Origin: Oceanospirillaceae bacterium
GTDB taxonomy: Bacteria; Pseudomonadota; Gammaproteobacteria; Pseudomonadales; Balneatricaceae
Reading direction: 5' to 3'
Length of the DNA: 22,557 nt
NCBI GenBank assembly: GCA_003521845.1
Contig: DPHB01000057.1
Span: 11,400-33,956 of the forward strand
The notes under the pieces are model-generated. The model searched no databases and was not told the origin of the DNA. It was given only the letters and a program-made list of their open reading frames with translations. Positions 6,720 to 12,633 of the stretch are shown here, in pieces (the stretch's first letter is position 1; every line of letters begins with the position of its first letter). Both the position numbers and the translations under genes were made by a program.

Positions 6720-8267
6720 ATGAGTGAAGCCCGTGGACGTCGTCGTAGCGGCGGTGGCCGTGCAGGTCGCCAAAGCAGCCGAGTTAATCCGGTTGCTAGC
6801 ACCCCAGCTTATATCACCCGCAAGCTAAAGCCGTTTGAAGTACTGGACGAAGCAGCCCTGGAACAAATTGAAGCCAATGCAGAAACCATCTTGTCTGAAA
6901 TGGGCATTGAGTTCCGTGATGACCCAGAAGCATTGGCAATTCTAAAGAACGCCGGCGCCACGGTAGAAGGCGAACTAGTTAAGTTCCCACGCGGTATGTG
7001 TCGCGAGATCATTCAAAAAAATGCCCCTGCTGAATACACGCAGCACGCTCGCAACCCAGCTAAAAACCTACAAATCGGTGGCAACAACACCGTATTTGTA
7101 CCTGGCTACGGCTGCCCATTCGTACGTGACCTAGACGGCGGCCGCCGTTATGCCACTATTGAAGATTTTCAAAATTTCGTTAAGCTCGCCTACATGTCGC
7201 CTTACATGCACCACTCGGGAGGCACTGTCTGTGAGCCAGTGGACGTACCCGTAGAAGTGCGTCACCTAGACATGCTGTATTCACACATCAAATACAGCGA
7301 CAAGGCCTTTATGGGCTCTGTGACTGCACCTGAACGCGCCCAAGACACCGTCGACATGGCGAAGATCGTATTTGGTGAAGAGTTCGTAAAGAACAACACC
7401 GTTACCACTAGCCTAATTAACGCCAACTCGCCCATGACCTTTGACGACACCATGCTAGGTGCCGCAAAAGTTTATTCGCGTAACAACCAAGCTTGTATCA
7501 TTGCGCCGTTTATCTTGGCTGGCGCTATGTCACCCGTCACCTCGGCAGGTACACTGGCCCAGATTTTGGCCGAAGTATTGGCTGGTATGGCTTTTGTGCA
7601 ACTATACGCACCAGGTGCTCCATGTATCTTTGGTACCTTTGCTAGCTCCATCTCCATGCAATCTGGCGCACCTACCTTTGGCACGCCCGAGCCAGCCTTG
7701 GTGACCTATGGTGCAGCACAACTTGCACGCCGTTTGGGCGTACCTTTCCGTAGCGGTGGTTCCCTACCTGGCTCTAAAATCCCTGATGCCCAAGCCGCCT
7801 ACGAAAGTGCCAACACCCTTAACTCCACTGTCATGGCCGGCGTTAACTTTGTACTGCACTCCGCCGGTTGGATGGAAGGTGGCCTAGTAATGGACTATGA
7901 AAAGTTCATGATGGACCTAGACCAGCTAGGCATGCAACACACCCTTACTCAGGGCGTAGACATGAGCGAAAATGGCCAAGCCATGGATGCTATTCGCGAA
8001 GTAGGCCCGGGTAACCACTACCTTGGCTGTGCCCATACACAAGCCAACTTCCAGACCGCTTTTTACATGTCGGACTTAGCTGACAACAACAGCTTTGAAC
8101 AATGGGAAGAAGACGGCAGCATGGACATGCGCCAGCGCGCCAACCTACAATGGAAGAAGAAGCTAAACGCATACGAAGCTCCAGAACTAGACCCAGCAAT
8201 CGACGCAGCACTGCAAGCCTTTATGGCCAAGCGCAAGAGTGAACTAAGCGGCACTGGCGACTTCTAA
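6720..8267 (+). CDS. MttB-superfamily (COG5598-type) methyltransferase, non-pyrrolysine
   Basis: The 515-aa protein is read without an internal stop and belongs to the trimethylamine methyltransferase (MttB) superfamily, a TIM-barrel family that demethylates quaternary or tertiary amines. Archaeal MttB uses an in-frame UAG as pyrrolysine. Here there is none, as in the bacterial glycine-betaine and carnitine-type members (MtgB, MtcB), which pass the methyl to a corrinoid protein. The segment SLPGSKIPDAQAAYESAN (about 348-365) is a conserved stretch of the non-Pyl clade. The N-terminus is arginine/glycine-rich (RGRRRSGGGRAGRQ, residues 5-18). The start has AGGAG at the right spacing. It is divergent from a homocysteine methyltransferase. 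No corrinoid-binding or reactivase partner is encoded in the window, so acceptor and substrate are open. Confidence 0.87.
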   Translation: MSEARGRRRSGGGRAGRQSSRVNPVASTPAYITRKLKPFEVLDEAALEQIEANAETILSEMGIEFRDDPEALAILKNAGATVEGELVKFPRGMCREIIQKNAPAEYTQHARNPAKNLQIGGNNTVFVPGYGCPFVRDLDGGRRYATIEDFQNFVKLAYMSPYMHHSGGTVCEPVDVPVEVRHLDMLYSHIKYSDKAFMGSVTAPERAQDTVDMAKIVFGEEFVKNNTVTTSLINANSPMTFDDTMLGAAKVYSRNNQACIIAPFILAGAMSPVTSAGTLAQILAEVLAGMAFVQLYAPGAPCIFGTFASSISMQSGAPTFGTPEPALVTYGAAQLARRLGVPFRSGGSLPGSKIPDAQAAYESANTLNSTVMAGVNFVLHSAGWMEGGLVMDYEKFMMDLDQLGMQHTLTQGVDMSENGQAMDAIREVGPGNHYLGCAHTQANFQTAFYMSDLADNNSFEQWEEDGSMDMRQRANLQWKKKLNAYEAPELDPAIDAALQAFMAKRKSELSGTGDF

Positions 8268-8284
8268 GCCACCTTTCACTACGA

Positions 8285-8325
8285 GGGGACTGGCTCTTAT
8301 TTGCGCAGCAAAAAGTGCCTATCCC
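8285..8325 (+). repeat. GGGACTGGC hairpin repeat, copy 8 (plus)
   Basis: Long form with the inner stem TTTGC-GCA-GCAAA; the right arm has drifted to GTGCCTATCCC. It starts 18 bp after the MttB-family stop, the same distance as copies 1 and 5 from their upstream genes. Confidence 0.85.
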
Positions 8326-8330
8326 TTCGC

Positions 8331-8360
8331 CTATTTGCGCAGCAAAAAATGCCTGTCCCC
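8331..8360 (+). repeat. Partial GGGACTGGC repeat: apical stem and right arm only
   Basis: CTATTTGCGCAGC and AAAAAATGCCTGTCCCC repeat the right two-thirds of copy 8 in direct orientation; the GGGACTGG left arm is missing. It lies between convergent genes, 10 bp from the BolA-family stop. Confidence 0.75.
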
Positions 8361-8369
8361 TATTATTCT

Positions 8370-8672
8370 TTACCCCCCACCCATACAATCCGGTGCTACC
8401 GGCATACCACTCTTCTGCGCCCACTGTTCAGGCGTATAACAATGCAATGCCAAAGCATGGATAGGGTTGTTCATTAAAGCCCCTACCTGCCCATACACTA
8501 GCTGGTGACGCTTTACCGGCATCAAGCCAACAAACTGCTCCGACACCAACAACAAGCTAAAATGGCTATCCTGAGCCGGCCCACTATGCATGTGGCTATC
8601 ATTGGTCACCTCATGATGACTTACTTCCAACGGCCCTAACACGACCTCTAACAACTGCTGCTCAATAGACAA
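8370..8672 (-). CDS. bolA: BolA-family protein
   Basis: The 100-aa protein matches the BolA fold: a conserved SHMHSGPAQDSHF segment (about 26-38) and RHQLVYGQVGALM followed by HALALHCYTPEQW. The conserved His residues are those used with monothiol glutaredoxins to hold a [2Fe-2S] cluster. BolA proteins act in iron-sulfur trafficking and, in some bacteria, stress and morphology control. The reading frame has no ATG. The start is TTG 8672, because an in-frame TAA lies 15 bp upstream and a good AAGGGA ribosome-binding site sits 7 bp before the TTG. It could be called BolA or a close paralogue. It lies alone, convergent with the MttB-family gene and downstream of a hairpin repeat. Confidence 0.88.
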   Translation of the reverse strand: MSIEQQLLEVVLGPLEVSHHEVTNDSHMHSGPAQDSHFSLLLVSEQFVGLMPVKRHQLVYGQVGALMNNPIHALALHCYTPEQWAQKSGMPVAPDCMGGG

Positions 8673-8679
8673 GGTAATA

Positions 8680-8685
8680 TCCCTT
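8680..8685 (-). promoter_or_regulatory. Ribosome-binding site that fixes the TTG start of bolA
   Basis: AAGGGA on the minus strand sits 7 bp before TTG 8672. No ATG or GTG exists in frame between the upstream stop and the BolA domain, so this site supports the TTG start. Confidence 0.6.
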
Positions 8686-8699
8686 TATACATAACTATC

Positions 8700-8740
8700 G
8701 GGGACTGGCTCTTATTTGCGCAGCAAAAAGTGCCTGCCCC
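8700..8740 (+). repeat. GGGACTGGC hairpin repeat, copy 9 (plus)
   Basis: Long form with the inner stem TTTGC-GCA-GCAAA; the right end is GTGCCTGCCCC instead of GTGCCTGTCCCC. It lies between the bolA start and the stop of the LapG-like gene, both read on the minus strand. Confidence 0.85.
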
Positions 8741-8750
8741 CTATAATGGC

Positions 8751-8772
8751 ACAGCAAAAAATGCCTGCCCCC
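8751..8772 (+). repeat. Partial GGGACTGGC repeat: right arm only
   Basis: ACAGCAAAAAATGCCTGCCC repeats the right arm of copy 9 and shares its CTGCCC variant, so it was probably copied from that neighbour. This mirrors the partial copy next to copy 8. Confidence 0.7.
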
Positions 8773-8815
8773 TAAATTGTAATACCCTATTCTACCGACA
8801 AACGTAAACTAATGC

Positions 8816-9454
8816 CTACCCCTTCAACAATTCCTGCGCCCCTGCATACAACCACCAGTGTTCATTATTCAAGGCATAAATTGGCTTCAAATAAGTCTGC
8901 TTTTTAGCCACTAGCAGACGATTAGTCCGGTTATCCAAAATATAATCTTGGCCGCCAATGCTAACGGCCAATACGGCATGAAAGTCACGCGCCTTTACAT
9001 CCTTAGCAATAATCAAACGCATCGAATCAGAGGTAAAGCCCAAAGCCATCAACAAGGCATACTTGGCAATACCAAAATCCTCACAATCACCTTTACCAAG
9101 ACTAAAAAACTCACTAGGTGATGCCCAATAATCATTAGTGCCATATAACGAACTGTCACTGCGATAGCGTACGCGATTAACGAAAGCGTTGACTTTTTTT
9201 AACTTTTTCGCGTCACTAAGGTTTTGAGTTTGACTAATAAACCCCAAGACATCCTGTGGCAAACAATGTTCATCTAGAGCCGTCACACAGCGACTACTTT
9301 TAGCTTCGCGAGTTAACATAGCGCGCCACTTCTTGAACATAGCTTCTGGCTTACCCTTCTCGGTTACAACTGCCCCCAAAGGCGCGCTAGTCGAAATAGC
9401 GGCCATAGTAGGCATAGCCAACATCATCAATATCACCAACATCCACTTTTTCAT
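8816..9454 (-). CDS. Exported transglutaminase-like cysteine proteinase (LapG/BTLCP family)
   Basis: The 212-aa protein starts with a signal peptide (MKKWMLVILMMLAMPTMA). It then shows the bacterial transglutaminase-like cysteine proteinase pattern: DYWASPSEFFSLGKGDCEDF with catalytic C124, H159 in DFHAVLAV and D174 in ILDN. LapG of this family cuts large adhesins at the outer membrane when c-di-GMP is low and is held by the inner-membrane protein LapD. Neither a LapD-type protein nor an adhesin lies next to it here, and the GGDEF-EAL protein at 17.8 kb lacks LapD's periplasmic domain. LapG function is therefore likely but unproven. ATG 9454 has a GGGAG ribosome-binding site. Confidence 0.85.
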   Translation of the reverse strand: MKKWMLVILMMLAMPTMAAISTSAPLGAVVTEKGKPEAMFKKWRAMLTREAKSSRCVTALDEHCLPQDVLGFISQTQNLSDAKKLKKVNAFVNRVRYRSDSSLYGTNDYWASPSEFFSLGKGDCEDFGIAKYALLMALGFTSDSMRLIIAKDVKARDFHAVLAVSIGGQDYILDNRTNRLLVAKKQTYLKPIYALNNEHWWLYAGAQELLKG

Positions 9455-9745
9455 ACCTGACTCCCGGGCCTCTCAATGCGTAGGGCCAAGTTATCAATGC
9501 CAAAGCGACAACACTGTTGAGCACTTGTTAGGCAGACACAGATTCAGTAGTAGAAAAGTAAAGGAAGGTAAAAAACCAAGTTTATTAGGTAACATGATGT
9601 AAAAACGGAACCATTCAAGTAATTGCAAAGGTCAAAAACAAGCTAATTTTGATACCCAAACCGGTTTCAAACTGAGCAAAAAAACAGCAACCCAAATGCC
9701 AACCAAAAAAATCCTAAGTTATTCAGATAAAATGGAAAATTCCAC
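9455..9745. other. Intergenic stretch before the tRNA promoter
   Basis: This gap between the LapG-like start and the tRNA promoter shows no gene. It is AT-rich in its right half, which could help the tRNA promoter as an UP-type element. No repeat of the left-hand family is seen. Confidence 0.5.
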
Positions 9746-9774
9746 TTGACGAAAGCCAAGATGATCATTAATAT
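9746..9774 (+). promoter_or_regulatory. Sigma-70 promoter for the tRNA-Asn pair
   Basis: TTGACG and TAATAT are separated by exactly 17 bp, then a GC-containing discriminator (TCGCACCC). The tRNA begins 20 bp after the -10 box. This is the layout of strong, growth-controlled stable-RNA promoters. Confidence 0.75.
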
Positions 9775-9794
9775 TCGCACCCACATTAAGTGAT

Positions 9795-9870
9795 TCCTCG
9801 ATAGCTCAGTTGGTAGAGCAGTAGACTGTTAATCTATTGGTCCCAGGTTCAAGTCCTGGTCGAGGAGCCA
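9795..9870 (+). tRNA. tRNA-Asn (anticodon GTT), first copy
   Basis: A 76-nt cloverleaf: acceptor TCCTCGA/TCGAGGA, D stem GCTC/GAGC, anticodon stem GTAGA/TCTAT with loop CTGTTAA (GTT at 9828-9830), T stem CCAGG/CCTGG and an encoded CCA. It differs from the second copy only in the T-arm region. Confidence 0.97.
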
Positions 9871-9895
9871 ACTTAATGTAATTTTGGTCCATGAT

Positions 9896-9971
9896 TCCTC
9901 GATAGCTCAGTTGGTAGAGCAGTAGACTGTTAATCTATTGGTCGCTGGTTCGAGTCCAGCTCGAGGAGCCA
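9896..9971 (+). tRNA. tRNA-Asn (anticodon GTT), second copy
   Basis: A 76-nt cloverleaf identical to the first copy up to the T arm, which here is GCTGG/CCAGC. Anticodon GTT is at 9929-9931 and CCA is encoded. It is 25 bp after the first copy, so the two are probably one transcript. Its 3' 46 bases are repeated at 11042-11087. Confidence 0.97.
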
Positions 9972-9982
9972 TTCCATATAAA

Positions 9983-10007
9983 GAAGCCGCTTAGATGCGG
10001 TTTTTTT
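9983..10007 (+). terminator. Intrinsic terminator of the tRNA-Asn transcript
   Basis: A short stem CCGC-TTAGAT-GCGG, extended by A/T pairs, is followed by seven T residues, right after the second tRNA. Confidence 0.8.
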
Positions 10008-10046
10008 GTGCCTGTAAAAAACTCCGTCATTACGTCGCCTAAATCT

Positions 10047-10074
10047 GTCATTGCGAGCGAAGCGCGGCAATCTC
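10047..10074 (+). repeat. REP-like arm GTCATTGCGAGC...GGCAATCTC
   Basis: This is a close match to the common GTCATTGCGAGCGAAGCG.GGCAATCTC element and to the left arm of the palindrome at 161. No matching right arm follows directly, so it is a half element. Confidence 0.7.
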
Positions 10075-10136
10075 CCCCACCAAACTCAATACCGAAATTT
10101 GGACTGCCCTGTGACCCAAGGGCTGCAACCCTACTC

Positions 10137-10163
10137 GTCATCCAGAGCGAAGCGAAGGGATCT
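10137..10163 (+). repeat. REP-like arm GTCATCCAGAGCGAAGCG...GGATCT
   Basis: This matches the related GTCATCCTGAGCGAAGCGAAGGATCT type of proteobacterial intergenic repeat, in the same orientation as the half element 90 bp upstream. Confidence 0.65.
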
Positions 10164-10305
10164 ATTAAAATCTATAGGTCGCGACCATTGGATCTTGGGC
10201 TATGACCATTAGATATTGGGGGCGACCAAGGGATTTTTTCAGGCTGAGATTTTGAAGCTGAGTTTTGCAAGGTTCCTCGCCTGGCCAGCCCTTTTTACTC
10301 ACGCC

Positions 10306-10694
10306 CTAGCACTCTGGTCCAGAATGGCCACCTGTGGGGCGCTTTGGGGTTGGCCATGCAATGGTGATGGGTGGCGGCAACTTGGCGGAGGTTGGCAGCT
10401 TGGGAGTGATTTGACGGAGAATCACTTTTAGTACAGTTTCTGGGTCAATATTGCCTAAGTAGTTATGTACTAATATATTGCGAAAACCACTTATTTCTTG
10501 CCAAGGTATTTGTGGGAATTTTTGCTTTAGGTCATCAGGAAGGTGTTGCGTAGACTCAGACATCGTCTGTAGATTACGCAGTGCGGCATCGTAAAGTATA
10601 TCATCCTCGCAAATATCACCTCGCTCGAGAATGCGGTGAATTTAAAAACCGAATTCAAAATATGGTATGCGTGGGGCTGCCAGCTTTTGATCAC
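10306..10694 (-). pseudogene. hepT: HEPN-domain toxin HepT, frameshifted
   Basis: The core reads DDILYDAALRNLQTMSES...FPQIPWQEISGFRNILVHNY, which is the HepT/DUF86 HEPN fold. It ends in the RX4HXY motif (R-NILV-H-N-Y), where the R and H are the RNase residues and the Y is the residue AMPylated by MntA. A GTG start overlaps the mntA stop by four bases (GTGA) and opens with IKSWQPHAYHILNSVFK. At the TTTTTAAA run near 10641-10648 one base is missing; shifting frame there continues smoothly as IHRILERGDICEDDILYD. The C-terminus (about KLPPPITIAWPTPKRPTG onward) is also unlike the family. If not a sequencing error, the toxin is dead, or a short form starts at the internal ATG 10563. Confidence 0.75.
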
Positions 10695-10981
10695 AGATCA
10701 ACAGCCTCCGCTAATATTTGTTGGCGCATATATTGATTGAGTTCATGTTCAGGCACTAGATCTACGGCCCTACCCAGCATGGTTGACAGCTTATTGGCTA
10801 GGGGTATGCGCTGCTCAATCAGATCATACCCACGTGGCAGCTCAACAAGAAAATCCACATCACTTCCCGGCACTTCTTCGCCACGAGCTACAGAACCAAA
10901 AACACGAATACGCGTTGCCCCATATTGAGCAGCTAGCGCATCAATTTGCGTTTTATGTTGATGAAGTTTGTCCAATAACAT
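10691..10981 (-). CDS. mntA: MNT-domain nucleotidyltransferase antitoxin MntA
   Basis: The 96-aa protein has the minimal nucleotidyltransferase motif: FGSVARGEEVPGSDVDFLVE gives GS at 29-30 and the metal-binding D41 and D43, with D74 in AVDLVPE as the third acidic residue. In HepT-MntA systems this enzyme neutralises the HEPN RNase by adding AMP groups to the Tyr of its RX4HXY motif. The order mntA then hepT with a 4-bp overlap is typical. The gene looks full length and intact, although its partner is frameshifted. It lies in the segment between the duplicated tRNA-Asn ends, consistent with acquisition as accessory DNA. Confidence 0.85.
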   Translation of the reverse strand: MLLDKLHQHKTQIDALAAQYGATRIRVFGSVARGEEVPGSDVDFLVELPRGYDLIEQRIPLANKLSTMLGRAVDLVPEHELNQYMRQQILAEAVDL

Positions 10982-11041
10982 GGCTTCAAGCCCTTAGTAA
11001 TAGCACCTTTTCAACAATAATATATCATACAAGATAACGAC

Positions 11042-11087
11042 ACTGTTAATCTATTGGTCGCTGGTTCGAGTCCAGCTCGAGGAGCCA
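11042..11087 (+). pseudogene. tRNA-Asn 3' fragment (from anticodon loop to CCA)
   Basis: These 46 bases are identical to the 3' part of the second tRNA-Asn (anticodon loop and arm, T arm GCTGG/CCAGC, acceptor strand and CCA). The 5' half is absent, so it cannot fold as a tRNA. It is the right-hand direct repeat of the mini-island. Confidence 0.9.
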
Positions 11088-11100
11088 TCCAAAATATAAA

Positions 11101-11125
11101 GAAGCCGCTTAGATGCGGTTTTTTT
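11101..11125 (+). terminator. Duplicated copy of the tRNA terminator
   Basis: The same CCGC-TTAGAT-GCGG stem and T7 run as at 9983-10007, in the same position relative to the tRNA 3' end. Confidence 0.7.
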
Positions 11126-11142
11126 GTGCCTGAAATTTACAC

Positions 11143-11232
11143 GTCATTGCGTACCCAAAGCATTCGTTCAACTCATGGGGTAGGGCCAGCGTTGAAACGA
11201 AGAGATTGCCACGCCTGCGGCTCGCAAAGACG
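11143..11232. repeat. REP-like palindrome, degenerate
   Basis: It begins GTCATTGCG and ends GAGATTGCCACGCC...GGCTCGCAAAGACG, which are the two ends of the GTCATTGCGAGC family element with a decayed left arm. It lies just upstream of the rdgC promoter. Confidence 0.55.
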
Positions 11233-11281
11233 GTTATGTTATGTGCGGCGCAAATGACGGGTTCTGTCATGGTATCCAAAG

Positions 11282-11309
11282 TTGACATCGTCATAGAATC
11301 CCCTACAAT
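11282..11309 (+). promoter_or_regulatory. Sigma-70 promoter of rdgC
   Basis: A perfect TTGACA and a near-consensus TACAAT are separated by 16 bp. The predicted transcript start is about 28 bp before the rdgC ATG at 11344, which supports that start over in-frame starts further upstream. Confidence 0.7.
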
Positions 11310-11343
11310 TCACGGCCTTTCAGCAGCACCAGAGACAATTCAC

Positions 11344-12336
11344 ATGTGGTTTAAAAACATCCGTATTTACCGCTTTACCAAGCCTTTCACCTTATCTGCA
11401 GAAGAACTCAATGAAGCACTCGCCACGGACGCCTTCGTACCTTGTGGTAGCCAGGATCAAAAGCGTATAGGCTGGGTATCACCTATTAGTGGCCAAGTAG
11501 AACAAAACGGCTTTGTTCACGCCAACCAAAACTACATTATGGTTTGCGCCAAACGCCAAGAAAAGATTTTACCGACCGCCGTTGTGAACGAATTTTTGGC
11601 CGAAAAAGTCAGCACCATCGAAGATGCCGAAGACCGTAAAGTTGGCCGTAAGCAACGCTTGCAGCTGAAAGACGAAGTAATGATGGACCTGTTACCTAAG
11701 GCCTTCACACGCTCGCAGCTGCAATACGCCTACATTGCACCAGAGCAAGGCTACCTAGTTGTAGACGCCGCATCAGCGACGCGCGCAGAAGAGTTAATTA
11801 ACACCCTACGCGACACCTTGGGCAGCATGGCTGTAGTACCACTATCGGGTCTACAGCAACCGGTTGATGCTATGACAAGCTGGGTAACCAATAGTCTAGC
11901 ACCAGAAAACACCTTGCTTGGCGAAGAATGCGAACTGGCCGATGCCAAGGAAGCTGGCAGTGTCATTCGCTGCAAACAACAAGACTTAGCATCTACCGAA
12001 ATTGCCAACCTTTTAGCATCCGGCATGCTGGTTACCAAACTAGCTTTAAGCTGGATGGAAGGCGTCAGCTTTATGCTGGATGAGCAGTTGGCTATCAAAC
12101 GCTTACGCTTTGAAGACAAGATTCGAGAGAAAACTGACGACGTCAATGCCGAGACTTTAGCAGAGCAGTTTGATATTGAGTTTGCTGTGATGACTATTGA
12201 ATTAAGTGCACTTATTAACGACTTAATGGCGTCCTTAGGTGGTGTCAAAACAGAGACTGCATCGGTGGAAGAAATAGTCGCTAAGGCCACCCGTGATGAG
12301 GCTGACAACACAGATGTTGAGGAAGTAAGCTTCTAA
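11344..12336 (+). CDS. rdgC: Recombination-associated protein RdgC
   Basis: The 330-aa protein begins MWFKNIRIYRFTKPF and carries the RdgC hallmarks FVPCGSQDQKRIGWVSP, KRQEKILPTAVVNEFLAEK and GRKQRLQLKDEV. RdgC is a ring-shaped dimer that binds double-stranded DNA without sequence preference and limits RecA loading. The protein is somewhat longer than the usual roughly 300 aa because of an acidic C-terminal tail (about 305-330). ATG 11344 is chosen from the promoter position and the family N-terminus. A hairpin terminator follows 19 bp after the stop. The gene stands alone. Confidence 0.96.
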   Translation: MWFKNIRIYRFTKPFTLSAEELNEALATDAFVPCGSQDQKRIGWVSPISGQVEQNGFVHANQNYIMVCAKRQEKILPTAVVNEFLAEKVSTIEDAEDRKVGRKQRLQLKDEVMMDLLPKAFTRSQLQYAYIAPEQGYLVVDAASATRAEELINTLRDTLGSMAVVPLSGLQQPVDAMTSWVTNSLAPENTLLGEECELADAKEAGSVIRCKQQDLASTEIANLLASGMLVTKLALSWMEGVSFMLDEQLAIKRLRFEDKIREKTDDVNAETLAEQFDIEFAVMTIELSALINDLMASLGGVKTETASVEEIVAKATRDEADNTDVEEVSF

Positions 12337-12355
12337 ACAGCCAAGACAACCAGAG

Positions 12356-12389
12356 CGAGCCTAGCCCGTAGTTAGGCTCGTTCTATGTT
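12356..12389 (+). terminator. Probable terminator of rdgC
   Basis: CGAGCCTA and TAGGCTCG form a perfect 8-bp stem with a 9-base loop at 12356-12380, followed by the T-rich TTCTATGTT. It could also serve the convergent small membrane protein gene. Confidence 0.65.
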
Positions 12390-12412
12390 TCCTCTATCTT
12401 ATGTTGCACATT

Positions 12413-12616
12413 TCAGGCTGCATCTTGTTTCAGCTTAGACAGCACAACTAGGCCATATAAAATACGTGTACACAAAGCGATGGCCACCGCTTGGGCCACC
12501 CAGCCATGCAATACATCTAACAACAAAAGCAGCAGACATATTGCAAACAATGAGCTGTGGATCATTAAGGCTTTCTTTTCTTTGGCTATCTTATTATCTA
12601 GCACTGCGTTCTCCAT
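12413..12616 (-). CDS. Small two-helix membrane protein, unknown function
   Basis: The 67-aa protein begins MENAVLDNKIAKEKKALMIH, followed by two hydrophobic helices (about 22-37 and 40-59) and a basic end KLKQD. ATG 12616 is 18 bp after the stop of the HI0933-family gene on the same strand, so it is probably the last gene of that operon. I do not recognise a family, and the ribosome-binding site is weak. The membrane-type composition and tight spacing make it likely to be a real gene. Confidence 0.6.
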   Translation of the reverse strand: MENAVLDNKIAKEKKALMIHSSLFAICLLLLLLDVLHGWVAQAVAIALCTRILYGLVVLSKLKQDAA

Positions 12617-12633
12617 TATCAAGCAAGCGATTA

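Larger units (their letters stand above)
9972..10305. other. Gene-free stretch after the tRNA pair
   Basis: Apart from the terminator and two REP-like arms, nothing coding is convincing here. The sequence from about 10170 to 10305 looks like decayed DNA, with repeated motifs such as GCGACCA and GACCATT(A/G)GAT. Confidence 0.5.
9926..11132. mobile_element. Putative tRNA-Asn mini-island bounded by direct repeats
   Basis: The 3' 46 bases of the second tRNA-Asn plus the following terminator (9926-10014) recur at 11042-11132, with only a short indel just after CCA. The segment between holds a HepT/MntA toxin-antitoxin remnant and two REP-like arms. Direct repeats of a tRNA 3' end are the hallmark of site-specific integration. 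No integrase remains. Because the terminator is duplicated as well, a tandem duplication with later insertion or deletion is an alternative. Confidence 0.55.

Noticed and set aside
6720..8267. Pyrrolysine-containing MttB
   Set aside because: There is no in-frame TAG in the whole reading frame, so this is the non-pyrrolysine branch.
2320..8772. CRISPR array
   Set aside because: The repeats are palindromic, singly or doubly placed in separate intergenic gaps, with no regular spacers and no cas genes.
10216..10431. Small plus-strand open frame after the tRNA genes
   Set aside because: It overlaps the hepT remnant antisense, is tryptophan- and glycine-rich, and has no start signals.
11206..11343. 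Longer N-terminus for RdgC
   Set aside because: It would start upstream of the TTGACA-N16-TACAAT promoter and within a REP-like repeat; the family begins at MWFKN.
11751..12311. 186-codon open frame antisense to rdgC
   Set aside because: It is a serine-rich shadow of the rdgC codons with no ribosome-binding site or domain.
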